Of a DNA stretch of 64,000 bases, positions 25,814-33,461 are shown one piece after another. The notes beneath the pieces were generated by a model. It ran no database searches. It saw only the letters and a list, made by a program, of their open reading frames with translations, and was not told the DNA's origin. The stretch is from Thermoplasmata archaeon (GTDB taxonomy: Archaea > Thermoplasmatota > Thermoplasmata > Lutacidiplasmatales > UBA184), in contig DAHUZP010000083.1 of NCBI GenBank assembly GCA_027306505.1, positions 35,735-99,734 of the forward strand, in the 5' to 3' direction. Both the position numbers and the translations under genes were made by a program. Numbering within the stretch: position 1 is the stretch's first letter; every line of letters starts with the position of its first letter.

Positions 25814-26336
25814 GAAGAGGTCCCCTGCCGCCCCCGAGCGCGCCCCAGAGGGAACCTTCGGGGAACGGACGAGCGACCGGCTTCGCCAGATCCTGCCGGA
25901 GCCTGGGTTCGTCCGGGAGGAGATGGACCGTCACGCGAAGGTCCTCCTCGCCGCCCTCACGGACCCCTCGACGGCCATGTCCGCCCTGCGCGCGTTCTCC
26001 TCCGTGCGACAAGCGCTCGAGAGGGGCATGCGGCTGGGGCCCCAGGACGAGAGCACCCAGGTCGCCTTGCGGGAGGCGGAGCGGGCCATCCTCACCGCGC
26101 TCCAGGACGCCGCGACCGCGATGCTCCTTCAGCTCCAGGAAGCCCCTCCCCCCGTGGGGAGGGCCCACGCCCCTCACGCGCGCAAGGCCGGGAAGGAGCC
26201 CTCGAAGGGGACGGCAGCGCCTCCCGCTCCGAAGGAGACGGACCTCGTGGAGGTGCCCGTCGCGCGCTCCTCCGAGGAGCGGCCGCATGTCCGCCGTTCC
26301 GACGATGGGAAGGGACGCCGCTCGCGTCGAGCGTAG
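25803..26336 (+). CDS. hypothetical alpha-helical protein downstream of the ArsA-type ATPase
   Basis: A 177-residue protein overlapping the ArsA-type gene by 11 bp. The central part (about 25-115) is strongly helical: TSDRLRQILPEPGF, EEMDRHAKVLLAALTD, AMSALRAFSSVRQALERG, then STQVALREAERAILTALQDAA. Both ends are charged and low complexity, the C-terminus very basic (KGRRSRRA). No domain recognised. The tight overlap suggests a partner of the ATPase. Confidence 0.65.
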   Translation: MPSKKRSPAAPERAPEGTFGERTSDRLRQILPEPGFVREEMDRHAKVLLAALTDPSTAMSALRAFSSVRQALERGMRLGPQDESTQVALREAERAILTALQDAATAMLLQLQEAPPPVGRAHAPHARKAGKEPSKGTAAPPAPKETDLVEVPVARSSEERPHVRRSDDGKGRRSRRA

Positions 26337-26346
26337 GCGCGACCCT

Positions 26347-27669
26347 TCAGTCTCGGACGGACCTGCGCCCAGACCTTCCCGAGGCGCCTCGGGGCCAGCC
26401 CCGCCGGAAGGCGTCCGCGACTCGGAGCGCCTCCACCGTGGGCCCCACATCGTGGACGCGCACGATCGAGGCCCCGCGCAGGCTCGCGAGGACCGCCGCC
26501 GTGACCGACGCCTCTCCCCGGTGCTCGGGGGGCGCGCCACCGAGCAGCGCTCCAAGGAAGGACTTGCGCGACGCCCCGACCATCACCGGGTAGCCGAGCG
26601 AGCGGAGCTCCCCCAACCTCCGGAGGAGCTCCAGGTTCCCCTCGAAGGACTTGCCGAAGCCCACCCCGGGGTCGACCACGAGCTGGTCGGGGGCGATCCC
26701 CTCCCTCTCGGCCCGTTGGGTCCTCTCGGCGAGCTCTGCGAAGACCTCCGCGAGGAGGTCATCGTAGCGCGTGTCCGTCTGCATGTCCCGGGGCCGGCCC
26801 CGCATGTGCATCACCACGGCCGCCGCTCCAGCTCGTCGGACGACCTCGCGCATCCGACGGTCCCCGAGCCCGCTCACATCGTTCACCAGGTCCGCCCCGT
26901 TCCTCAGGGCCTGGCGGGCGACCTCGGGTTTCGAGGTGTCCACCGAGAGGGGCACGGACGAGCTCGATCGCAGCGCGAGAAGGACGGGGAGCACACGCCG
27001 CAGCTCCTCCCGGACCGGGACCGGGGATGAGCCGGGTCTCGTCGACTCCCCGCCGATGTCCAGGAGGTCCGCGCCCTCCTCGACGAGCCGGAGCCCGTGG
27101 CGGACCGCGTCGTCGGTGGAGGCATAGCGCCCGCCGTCGAAGAACGAGTCCGGGGTCACGTTCACGACCCCCATGACCAGGGTCTTGCCGGCGAGCTGGA
27201 GCCGACGACCGTGCGCCAGACGGACGGACCGGGGACCGGCCCGGGTGGTCGCCCGGAGGACGGAGCGCACCTCGTCGGCGATCTCCTCCATTGCCGGACC
27301 CTCCCGCAGGAGGCGAGCCCGCAGCCTCCCGTAGAGCGCCTCCTCCCCCTCGATTCGGACCCTCGATCGCGAGCCCCAGGGGACGCGGCGGGGCCGACCC
27401 GGGGGTGGGAGGGAGGAGCGTGAGCCTCGGGAGGCGAGGGGGCGCACCGTCTCCGGTGAGCTCTGCCCCCTCAGTCCCGCGAGCCGAGCGGCCGCCAGGA
27501 GGCGCTCCGCCTGGGGGCCCCCAAGCTGCCCGATCTCCACCCGGATGAGGAGGGAGATCGCGCTCCCTCCCGCGTCGGGCCCACCGGGCCCCAGGGGAGG
27601 GGACAGCACGCTCGCGCGGACGAGGGCCCTCCACGGGCCTCGCGGGAGGGTCCGACCCGACGGGGACAC
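26347..27669 (-). CDS. folP: dihydropteroate synthase with N-terminal domain
   Basis: Condenses a pterin pyrophosphate with p-aminobenzoate in folate-type cofactor synthesis. The TIM-barrel domain holds all signatures: GVVNVTPDSFFDGGRY, LLDIGGESTRPGSSPV, PLSVDT, ADLVNDVSG, DPGVGFGKS, VGASRKSFLG and the closing IVRVHDV. About 165 residues precede it. The part around LLIRVEIGQLGGPQAERLL and EALYGRLRARLLREG resembles the extra N-terminal domain of some bacterial FolP proteins. The start is uncertain; the GTG at 27669 was chosen because it lies about 33 bp after a TATA-like GTTAATAG. A GTG at RVEIG would remove the Ser/Pro-rich first 45 residues. Confidence 0.9.
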   Translation of the reverse strand: MSPSGRTLPRGPWRALVRASVLSPPLGPGGPDAGGSAISLLIRVEIGQLGGPQAERLLAAARLAGLRGQSSPETVRPLASRGSRSSLPPPGRPRRVPWGSRSRVRIEGEEALYGRLRARLLREGPAMEEIADEVRSVLRATTRAGPRSVRLAHGRRLQLAGKTLVMGVVNVTPDSFFDGGRYASTDDAVRHGLRLVEEGADLLDIGGESTRPGSSPVPVREELRRVLPVLLALRSSSSVPLSVDTSKPEVARQALRNGADLVNDVSGLGDRRMREVVRRAGAAAVVMHMRGRPRDMQTDTRYDDLLAEVFAELAERTQRAEREGIAPDQLVVDPGVGFGKSFEGNLELLRRLGELRSLGYPVMVGASRKSFLGALLGGAPPEHRGEASVTAAVLASLRGASIVRVHDVGPTVEALRVADAFRRGWPRGASGRSGRRSVRD

Positions 27670-27700
27670 AGGAGCCTCCCCGGCCCCACCCGCGACCGGT

Positions 27701-27708
27701 CTATTAAC
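27701..27708 (-). promoter_or_regulatory. TATA-like element for folP, possibly shared
   Basis: Minus-strand GTTAATAG 32-39 bp before the proposed folP GTG. The same AT-rich patch (CTATTAAC on plus) lies 45 bp before the ATG at 27752 and may serve both directions. Confidence 0.4.
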
Positions 27709-27751
27709 GCAGGGCCGGGTCCGTCCGGAGGGCCGCCGAGGAGACAGGACC

Positions 27752-28180
27752 ATGGAGAGCTCGACGGACCGGGTCAGGGCACCGCAGGTCCCTGCCCCCT
27801 CCATGGCCCGGGCCATGGTCCGGCTGCCCGCGGTGGACCTGCTGGTCCTCCTGGGCTCCCTCCTCATCACGCTGGGCGCGTTGGGCGCCCTCCTTCGGTA
27901 CGAGGTGGCGGGGGCCGCGATCCTCGCGCTTGGGCTCTACCTCTTCTGGGACGAGGGCCGATGGAGCCGGGCGCTCATCGGGACGGGGAGCGGCTCCCCC
28001 TCCACGACCCCCCGCCCGCGCCCGTGGTGGAAGGGTCCCATCTCGTTCACCGGGCGATGGCTGTGCACGTCGTGCGGGTGGAGACAGGAGAGCCGGGCCA
28101 CGCTCTGCCCGCGTTGTGGGAAGCCCATGGTGGTCCTCCCCCCACCCTCGGTGCCTTCCTCGGGCCACGCGAAATCTTAA
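27752..28180 (+). CDS. membrane protein with C-terminal zinc ribbon
   Basis: A 142-residue protein. Two closely spaced hydrophobic helices occupy about residues 25-66 (VDLLVLLGSLLITLGALGAL and AGAAILALGLYLFW). After a basic Pro-rich linker a zinc ribbon follows: WLCTSCGWRQES and TLCPRCGKPM (two CxxC pairs). The topology suggests a membrane-anchored cytoplasmic ribbon. The family is unknown. The ATG at 27752 is chosen because the upstream frame is antisense to folP. The LSm promoter overlaps its last codons. Confidence 0.75.
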   Translation: MESSTDRVRAPQVPAPSMARAMVRLPAVDLLVLLGSLLITLGALGALLRYEVAGAAILALGLYLFWDEGRWSRALIGTGSGSPSTTPRPRPWWKGPISFTGRWLCTSCGWRQESRATLCPRCGKPMVVLPPPSVPSSGHAKS

Positions 28181-28182
28181 GA
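28175..28182 (+). promoter_or_regulatory. TATA-like element before LSm/eL37
   Basis: TCTTAAGA, 31-38 bp before the LSm ATG, overlapping the stop codon of the preceding gene. Confidence 0.5.
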
Positions 28183-28212
28183 AGGGTCCTGGAACTGCCT
28201 CGCGCGCCCTCC

Positions 28213-28425
28213 ATGAAGCCCATCGAGGTCTTCCAGAAGTACCTCCGCCAGACCGTGGTGGTCGAGGTGAAGGGCGGGAAGACCTTCCGGGGCGTCCTGG
28301 ACGGCTTCGACCAGCACATGAACATCGTCCTGAACTCCACCGTCGAGGTCCTCGCGGACGGCAAGACCGCCCCTTGTGGGACCACCCTGTTCCGGGGCGA
28401 CAGCGTTCTGTACGTTTCCCCCTAG
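28213..28425 (+). CDS. LSm (Sm-like archaeal) RNA-binding protein
   Basis: A 70-residue subunit of a heptameric RNA-binding ring related to Hfq and eukaryotic Sm proteins. Sm1 reads VVVEVKGGKTFRGVLDGFDQHMNIVL, shown here by the key GGKTFRGVL and DQHMN residues; Sm2 ends with TTLFRGDSVLYV. The length is typical. It is 20 bp upstream of eL37, a pairing conserved across many archaea. Confidence 0.95.
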   Translation: MKPIEVFQKYLRQTVVVEVKGGKTFRGVLDGFDQHMNIVLNSTVEVLADGKTAPCGTTLFRGDSVLYVSP

Positions 28426-28445
28426 AGGTCAGAGAGGTAGGATAG

Positions 28446-28646
28446 ATGGGAAAGGGAACACCGTCCCGTAGTGGTGGGCGGATCGTCCACATCCGTTGCC
28501 GGCGCTGCGGTCACCACTCCTACCACGTGCGGAAGCGCGCGTGCGCCCGTTGTGGGTTCGGAGTGACCGCTCGGGTCCGCGGCTACGCCTGGACGAAGCC
28601 GAAGAGCGGCAACGTCCACCCGAAGAGCATCATCCGCAAGCACTGA
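28446..28646 (+). CDS. rpl37e: 50S ribosomal protein eL37
   Basis: A small zinc-binding ribosomal protein (66 residues) shared by archaea and eukaryotes. It has the N-terminal MGKGTPSRSGGR, zinc ligands Cys18, Cys21, Cys33 and Cys36 (IRCRRCG and CARCGFG), and the basic C-terminus ending in SIIRKH. It is cotranscribed with LSm; a GAGGTAGGAT stretch just before the ATG can serve as ribosome-binding site. Confidence 0.96.
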   Translation: MGKGTPSRSGGRIVHIRCRRCGHHSYHVRKRACARCGFGVTARVRGYAWTKPKSGNVHPKSIIRKH

Positions 28647-28688
28647 GGGCACGGTCCGAGGGCCGTGCGTCCCGGACGGACGGCGGCC

Positions 28689-29240
28689 TCACGCGTCCGA
28701 AGGACGTGGGGTCCATCCGACCCGCTGGGACCAATCGTGGGCCCGCTTGAGGAGCTCCCACACCACGGGCTCCTTCGCCTGGACGTACCCCTCCCGGTCG
28801 AGGCGGAAGCGCTCCGCGAGGGCCCACTTGGCCTTCGCGTACTCCTGCACCGCGTGGGCGTCGGACCGCAGGAAGTCCCGGAATAGGAGGTTCAGCTGCT
28901 CTTCGAAGGATCCCGATGCCCGGGCATAGAGGTGGGTCCGCCGTTGCCCGGGGGGCCATCGGAAGGCCCGGCGCTGCAGGTCCCGGTTCGTCGGGTCGTA
29001 GGCGTACCCGAGCGACTCGATCGGACGGACGTAGGGTTCCATCGGCTCCAGGGAGGCGACCGAGACCTGGATGTCGATCACGGGCTTCGCATCGAGCCCG
29101 GGCACCGAGGTGGAGCCGACGTGGTCGATGCGCACCGCGGTCGACCCGAGCGCCGCACGGAGCCTGAGGGCGTAGGAGCGGAATTCCTCGGCCCATTTGG
29201 GGTCCGCCGGAACGATGACGATGGGGTCCACCGAGGGCAT
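28689..29240 (-). CDS. GrpB family (UPF0157) nucleotidyltransferase-like protein
   Basis: A 183-residue member of the GrpB/UPF0157 family, which has a minimal nucleotidyltransferase fold and is sometimes fused to dephospho-CoA kinase. Signatures are VPADPKWAEEF at the N-terminus, IDHVGSTSVPGLDAKPVIDI (His, Gly-Ser and two Asp of the nucleotidyltransferase core) and HLYARASGS, followed by LLFRDFLRSDAHAVQEYAKAK. The ATG of MPSVDP is preferred over a longer frame. Biochemical role is not established for the family. Confidence 0.9.
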   Translation of the reverse strand: MPSVDPIVIVPADPKWAEEFRSYALRLRAALGSTAVRIDHVGSTSVPGLDAKPVIDIQVSVASLEPMEPYVRPIESLGYAYDPTNRDLQRRAFRWPPGQRRTHLYARASGSFEEQLNLLFRDFLRSDAHAVQEYAKAKWALAERFRLDREGYVQAKEPVVWELLKRAHDWSQRVGWTPRPSDA

Positions 29241-29316
29241 GCTACCCGAAGGGGCCAGGGGGCCGTGAAAACCCTTGTGTCGGCGCGCTCCGGGCGGGCC
29301 ATTGCGGCCGAGGACG

Positions 29317-30147
29317 CTAAGGTCCGCCCGGTCCACGGGGAGCGCCGGGGGCGGATGGAGGGAACGGCTGGTCCAACCGACCGCTCCAGGGAGGAGGACC
29401 GATGCCCATCATCTCGTCCAGCTCCAGCGCGTTCGCGGTCGCGTCCGCGTGGAAGTGGTTGTTGAAGAACCCGAGCACCAGCTTCGCCCGGGAGAGCAGT
29501 TCCTCGACGCGCGGGACCCAGGCCCGTAGCTCCTCCGGCCGGTAGCGGTAGTCGTACCAGACCGGGGACCCCCGACCGTGCCACCGTACGTAGGCGAGCT
29601 CCGGGTGCGTGAGCGTGAGGTCCACGGGGAGGAGCGGCTCGTCCACGACGGTCGTGGAGAGATGGAACTCGCGAAGGAGGTCCAGCGAGCGGGGCGTGAG
29701 CCAGCTCGGCTCCCGGAACTCTACCGCGACCGGGACCTGCTTCGGCAGGAGGTCGTAGAAGGCCCGGACCCTCCCCTCCTCGAAAGGGAGCGAGGGGGGC
29801 AGCTGGAGGAGGAAGGCCGCGACCTTCGAGCTCCGAAGGAGAGGGCGGAAGGCCTCGTAGTGGAGGCGGAGCGGCTCTTCGCAGTCCACGAGACGCCGCT
29901 GGTGGGTGATCTCCTGCGGGAACTTCGCGGCGAAACGGAAGCCCCGCGGGGTGCGTCGGTCCCAGCCGGCGACGGTGGCGACCGTGGGGATGCTGTAGAA
30001 GCTCGAATCCACCTCGACGACGGGGAAGACCTGGGCGTAGCGGGAGAGCCGGTCGATCCTGCCGCGGCTCGGATAGAACCTACCGACCCACTCGGGGTAG
30101 TCCCAGCCCGAGCAGCCGATGAGGGGCCGCCCCCGACCCTCCGTCAT
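29317..30147 (-). CDS. DUF72 family protein
   Basis: A 276-residue TIM-barrel-like protein of the DUF72 (YecE) family; no biochemical function is established. It shows the family's features: IGCSGWDYPEWVGRFYP at the start, VVEVDSSFYSIPT, FRFAAKFPQEITH, AVEFREPSW, YVRWHG and the C-terminal FFNNHFHADATANA. Its start overlaps the stop of the DNA glycosylase gene by 4 bp (ATGA), making it the third gene of the M29-like/MPG/DUF72 operon. Proximity to a repair glycosylase may hint at nucleic-acid metabolism. Confidence 0.92.
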   Translation of the reverse strand: MTEGRGRPLIGCSGWDYPEWVGRFYPSRGRIDRLSRYAQVFPVVEVDSSFYSIPTVATVAGWDRRTPRGFRFAAKFPQEITHQRRLVDCEEPLRLHYEAFRPLLRSSKVAAFLLQLPPSLPFEEGRVRAFYDLLPKQVPVAVEFREPSWLTPRSLDLLREFHLSTTVVDEPLLPVDLTLTHPELAYVRWHGRGSPVWYDYRYRPEELRAWVPRVEELLSRAKLVLGFFNNHFHADATANALELDEMMGIGPPPWSGRLDQPFPPSAPGAPRGPGGP

Positions 30148-30785
30148 CCTGGGACCTTCCTGCGGGGCCTTGCGGGGCGCTTCGAGACCCACTCGGAGCG
30201 GCCATCGAAGAACCTCAGGGGCCGATCGGCCGCGAGCCGTATCCCCACCCGAGGGGCGCGTGCGACCTCGACCGGAGGGCCGTCCCTGGGGAGGACCCGG
30301 AGCTCCCCCACCACCGCGTCCAGTCCGTCGTGGGCCCGGTCGAGGCCGAAGGCCCGGCACAGGAGGCCGGGACCCCGCGGCCCCGCGAGAAGGGGGGTGA
30401 GAGGTTCCACGGCCCTGAGCAGCACGGCTTGCCCTCGCGCCGTGGTGAGGTTCGCGCAGTGGACCTGGTGGATCCGGTAGACGTAGACGTGGCCGGGGCC
30501 CAGGAACATGGAACGGTTCCTCTCCGTCCTTCCCCGTGAGGCGTGGTTCGCCGGATCGTCCGCGACGTAGGCCTCGGTCTCGACGATCCTTCCGGCCCGC
30601 CATCCCTCGCTGCCCCTGGAGGGCCGAAGGACCAGGCGACAGCCCAGGAGGTCCCGGGCCACCCGGGCCGTGGGACGGGCATAGAAGCTCCGACCGAGGG
30701 GGCGCTCGAAGGCGGGGGACCAGTCGCGGACGCCCTCGGAGGAGAGCCCTCCACCCCGGGGAGGGAGGAGGGAAGGGGCGCGCAT
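30144..30785 (-). CDS. 3-methyladenine DNA glycosylase (AAG/MPG family)
   Basis: Base-excision repair enzyme that removes alkylated purines. The 213-residue protein has the family order: FYARPTARVARDLLGC, VETEAYVADDPANHASRG (Glu of VETEAY is the catalytic base, Tyr the intercalating residue region), RNRSMFLGPGHVYVY, then VLLRAVEPL and GPGLLCRAFGLDR. It starts 2 bp after the stop of the M29-like gene and overlaps DUF72 downstream. The first 30 residues are Pro/Gly-rich and may be shorter in reality. Confidence 0.94.
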   Translation of the reverse strand: MRAPSLLPPRGGGLSSEGVRDWSPAFERPLGRSFYARPTARVARDLLGCRLVLRPSRGSEGWRAGRIVETEAYVADDPANHASRGRTERNRSMFLGPGHVYVYRIHQVHCANLTTARGQAVLLRAVEPLTPLLAGPRGPGLLCRAFGLDRAHDGLDAVVGELRVLPRDGPPVEVARAPRVGIRLAADRPLRFFDGRSEWVSKRPARPRRKVPG

Positions 30786-30787
30786 CC

Positions 30788-31945
30788 TCAGCGGATGTTA
30801 CCGTTCTCCACGAGCGGCACGCCGTCGATGGTGACCGTCGCTCCGCCGAGGGCGAGCCAGGTCATGAACGGGACCCGGTTGCGGCCGCCGAACTCGGCGT
30901 TCGTACCGAGGGTGAGGCACACCGCGCCGCGCTCCTGGTCCTCCATCATAGGCGCCTGGGAGATCTTCGGGTTGAGACCGATGGAGAGCAGCCCCACCTG
31001 GTCGCGGCCCTTCTTCGGGGCCTTCCCATAGGGGCCTTCGAAGGCCTCCCCTCCGCTCCGGTAGGCGTGGGAGACGAGGTGACCCTTCTCGAACGTCCAC
31101 TCGCCACCCTCGGCCCGGTGGGCGGGCAGGTAGCTCGTCCGGTTCGATCGGAAGGTCCCCGTGGCCTTCTCCTCATCGAGCGCGACGGTGACGAACCCCG
31201 ACGGGACGGAGGTCATGTTATCGCCCGCGGCGACGTCCTCCGGGCCGACCACGCCGTCGTCCACCTGGGGGTGGCGGGCCCTCAGCCCGAGCTCCAAGTG
31301 GGTGCCGTTGGGATGGTCGATCACGAGGACCTTTCCCCGTTCAAGACGCTGGGAGACGCGCTTCGCCTCCTTCACCATCGTCGCGGTGTCGATGAGCGTC
31401 GCCTCCAGGAGCTCCTTCTGCCAGGGGCCTAGGGAGACGTTGAAGTGACGCGCGGCGTCCTCCGTCGCACGGCCGATCTCCATGCGCGCGCCGCGGAGCT
31501 TCGCCCGCTTCGCGCGCTCGTACCAGGCCCCGTTGTAGGCAAGAAGCTGCTGGCGCAGCTTGGGGTCGAGCGTGTTGAGCCGGGTCCGGTCCGCGGGGCC
31601 CCAGAGGAACACGTAGGCGTTCGCCTTGGAGAGGAGGGCCCACTCGTGGTCGCCGACGGTCCCTAGGACCTTCGGATCGAACTCCTCGATGCCCTTCCAG
31701 TACGTCGTGTCGTCCTCGTACAGGATGAGGGGATGCGCCCCGATGCGACGGGACTCGTGGACGAACGCCTTCGCGTACTCCAGGGTGTGCGGCCACGTCT
31801 CGATCACGACGTTCTCGCCCTTGCGGACGCGGAGGGTTTCCTTCAAGACCTTGCGGGCGACCAGGGTCTCGACGGAAGCGGACTCGGGGGCCTCGAGGGG
31901 CTTCGGGGATTCGGGCGGCGCGGGCGGGGTGACCATCGCGGCCAT
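30788..31945 (-). CDS. M29-like aminopeptidase homologue with degenerate metal site
   Basis: A 385-residue protein with the M29 (AmpS/PepS thermophilic aminopeptidase) plan: N-terminal LKVRKGENVVIET-type strand, HESRRIGAHPLILYEDD, then the C-terminal domain from about 220 with GDNMTSVPSGFV, GTFRSNR and ATVTIDG. Active M29 enzymes use two Glu, two His and an Asp as metal ligands. Here the expected PxGE is PSGF, the HIALG His is Cys in AVCLTLG, and the HWD motif is replaced by MTWLALGG. It is probably not a normal metallopeptidase. First gene of an operon with MPG and DUF72. Alignment was made from memory and should be confirmed. Confidence 0.85.
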   Translation of the reverse strand: MAAMVTPPAPPESPKPLEAPESASVETLVARKVLKETLRVRKGENVVIETWPHTLEYAKAFVHESRRIGAHPLILYEDDTTYWKGIEEFDPKVLGTVGDHEWALLSKANAYVFLWGPADRTRLNTLDPKLRQQLLAYNGAWYERAKRAKLRGARMEIGRATEDAARHFNVSLGPWQKELLEATLIDTATMVKEAKRVSQRLERGKVLVIDHPNGTHLELGLRARHPQVDDGVVGPEDVAAGDNMTSVPSGFVTVALDEEKATGTFRSNRTSYLPAHRAEGGEWTFEKGHLVSHAYRSGGEAFEGPYGKAPKKGRDQVGLLSIGLNPKISQAPMMEDQERGAVCLTLGTNAEFGGRNRVPFMTWLALGGATVTIDGVPLVENGNIR

Positions 31946-32049
31946 GACCCGGGTGAGGGAATCCGACTAGAAGAACCCTGGCAGATGCTGGAACCGTGGG
32001 CCCCTGGCCATCCCTCGGGTCCGAGGCCGCCGGAGCGGGGCGGCACGGG

Positions 32050-33411
32050 TCAGGGAGATGGCGGCCGAGCGTGGGCCTTTCTCAGGGTTCGTACGAGCGA
32101 GCGGACGTCGAGCGAGGTAGAGGAGAGGCGCCGAGCGGCCTCCACGACAAGGGCATCCCCGGAACGTCCCGAGGAGGAGATCTCTCTCGAGACGTCCGCC
32201 AGCAGACGACCGGCCGAGCTCCGCCACGCGGCGGAGGTGAGCGCACGTCGCAGGACACCCGCGACGTCCCTCCCGTCCGCGAACCGCTCCAGGTCGCGGG
32301 CGAGAGCGCTGCCGCCTCGGCGCTCCCGCAGAGCATGCAGGAGCGAGAGCAGCTTCTCTCGCCGGAAGGCCCACGTCCTCCTGTCCTGACCGACGACATA
32401 GCCGTTGAAGTAGAGGAAGGGCCGGGCCTCGTGTACCGCGTCGACGAGCGACTGGCTACCGGAGGCGATCCGGAGGTCGGCCGCCCTCCATCGTCGCGTC
32501 CACGAGCTCAGAGAGAGCTCCGGCAACCATATGGGCCGGATCGACGGGGGGACCGGGAGCCCCTTCCATCTCTCGATCGCCTCGCTCCCGGCTCGGACCT
32601 CCAGCCTTACGCTCCGTGGGAGTCGAGCGAGGCCGGGAAGGAGGGAGCGACTGGCGAACTCGAGGGAGCTGGAAGGGCTCGCGTACCAGATCACGGAGGC
32701 CTCACGAGCGGGGGGCGGGGGGCGCGCCGGTCGGGGCAAAGGCCTCACAAGGACCCGACGCCCGGGCTGCCCAGACCCGAAGGGCCCGACCGGGAGGAGG
32801 AAGGGGAACTCCGTGAGCGAGCGACGGCGCGCGGCGAAGCTCCCGGTGAGATGCAGGACCTCCTCACGCTCCCCCGCTCGGGCCCGGACGAAGGCGTCAT
32901 GGTACCGTCGGACCCAGCGCCTCCCCTCCTCACTGTGCAGGGCGCGGCGACGATGTTCCGCACCCAGACCGGCCTGGCGCAGGCCCTCCTCGAAGACCTC
33001 CCTCGAGGTCTGGTCGGAGGCGAACTCCTCCAAGCTCACATGGAGGACCTGGCGCTCACCGTGCGCGCGGACCACGCGGGAGACCGCCTGCTCGACCCCC
33101 CCGGGAAGAGGGTCCCCTCGCGAATCCTCCCGTCGGGCGGAGAGCCCCCACCAGGAGGTGAGGACGATCGCGCGTCCGGAAGGGAACGGACGGGGCCTTC
33201 GCAGGACCGGAGGGAAGACGACCGGGCCGGCCGCCTCGGGGTCGAAGGGGACGATGCGAGGGTCCTTGCGCGGCGCCGCCCGTCCGTTCCGGCCCCCCTC
33301 GAGGTAGACCAGCGGGAAACCCGCGCGATGAAGGGCCCAGGCCGCTCTCGAAAGCTCCTGGAGGTCACCCCAGCCCTGCTGGACGCGGCACGGGAGAAGG
33401 TAGACCCTCAC
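32050..33411 (-). CDS. putative glycosyltransferase-like protein
   Basis: A 453-residue protein without a confident family. From the GTG at 33411 it begins VRVYLLPCRVQQGWGDL, then has two alpha/beta halves. The second contains ASVIWYASPSSS, LPRSVRLEVRAG, a strand/turn ADLRIASGSQSLVDAVHEARPFLYF split over two lines of structure, and helical ends. The phrase SGSQSLVDAVHEARP resembles the donor-binding region of GT-B glycosyltransferases of the UGT/MurG kind. The open frame extends upstream as antisense overlap with the GNAT gene, which is rejected. It lies 50 bp after the GNAT gene in the same direction. Low confidence on function, higher that it is coding. Confidence 0.6.
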   Translation of the reverse strand: MRVYLLPCRVQQGWGDLQELSRAAWALHRAGFPLVYLEGGRNGRAAPRKDPRIVPFDPEAAGPVVFPPVLRRPRPFPSGRAIVLTSWWGLSARREDSRGDPLPGGVEQAVSRVVRAHGERQVLHVSLEEFASDQTSREVFEEGLRQAGLGAEHRRRALHSEEGRRWVRRYHDAFVRARAGEREEVLHLTGSFAARRRSLTEFPFLLPVGPFGSGQPGRRVLVRPLPRPARPPPPAREASVIWYASPSSSLEFASRSLLPGLARLPRSVRLEVRAGSEAIERWKGLPVPPSIRPIWLPELSLSSWTRRWRAADLRIASGSQSLVDAVHEARPFLYFNGYVVGQDRRTWAFRREKLLSLLHALRERRGGSALARDLERFADGRDVAGVLRRALTSAAWRSSAGRLLADVSREISSSGRSGDALVVEAARRLSSTSLDVRSLVRTLRKAHARPPSP

Positions 33412-33461
33412 CTTGGGGACGGGGGGGGAGAGGCGGGCGGGAGGGGCTCCCGCCAAGCCCC

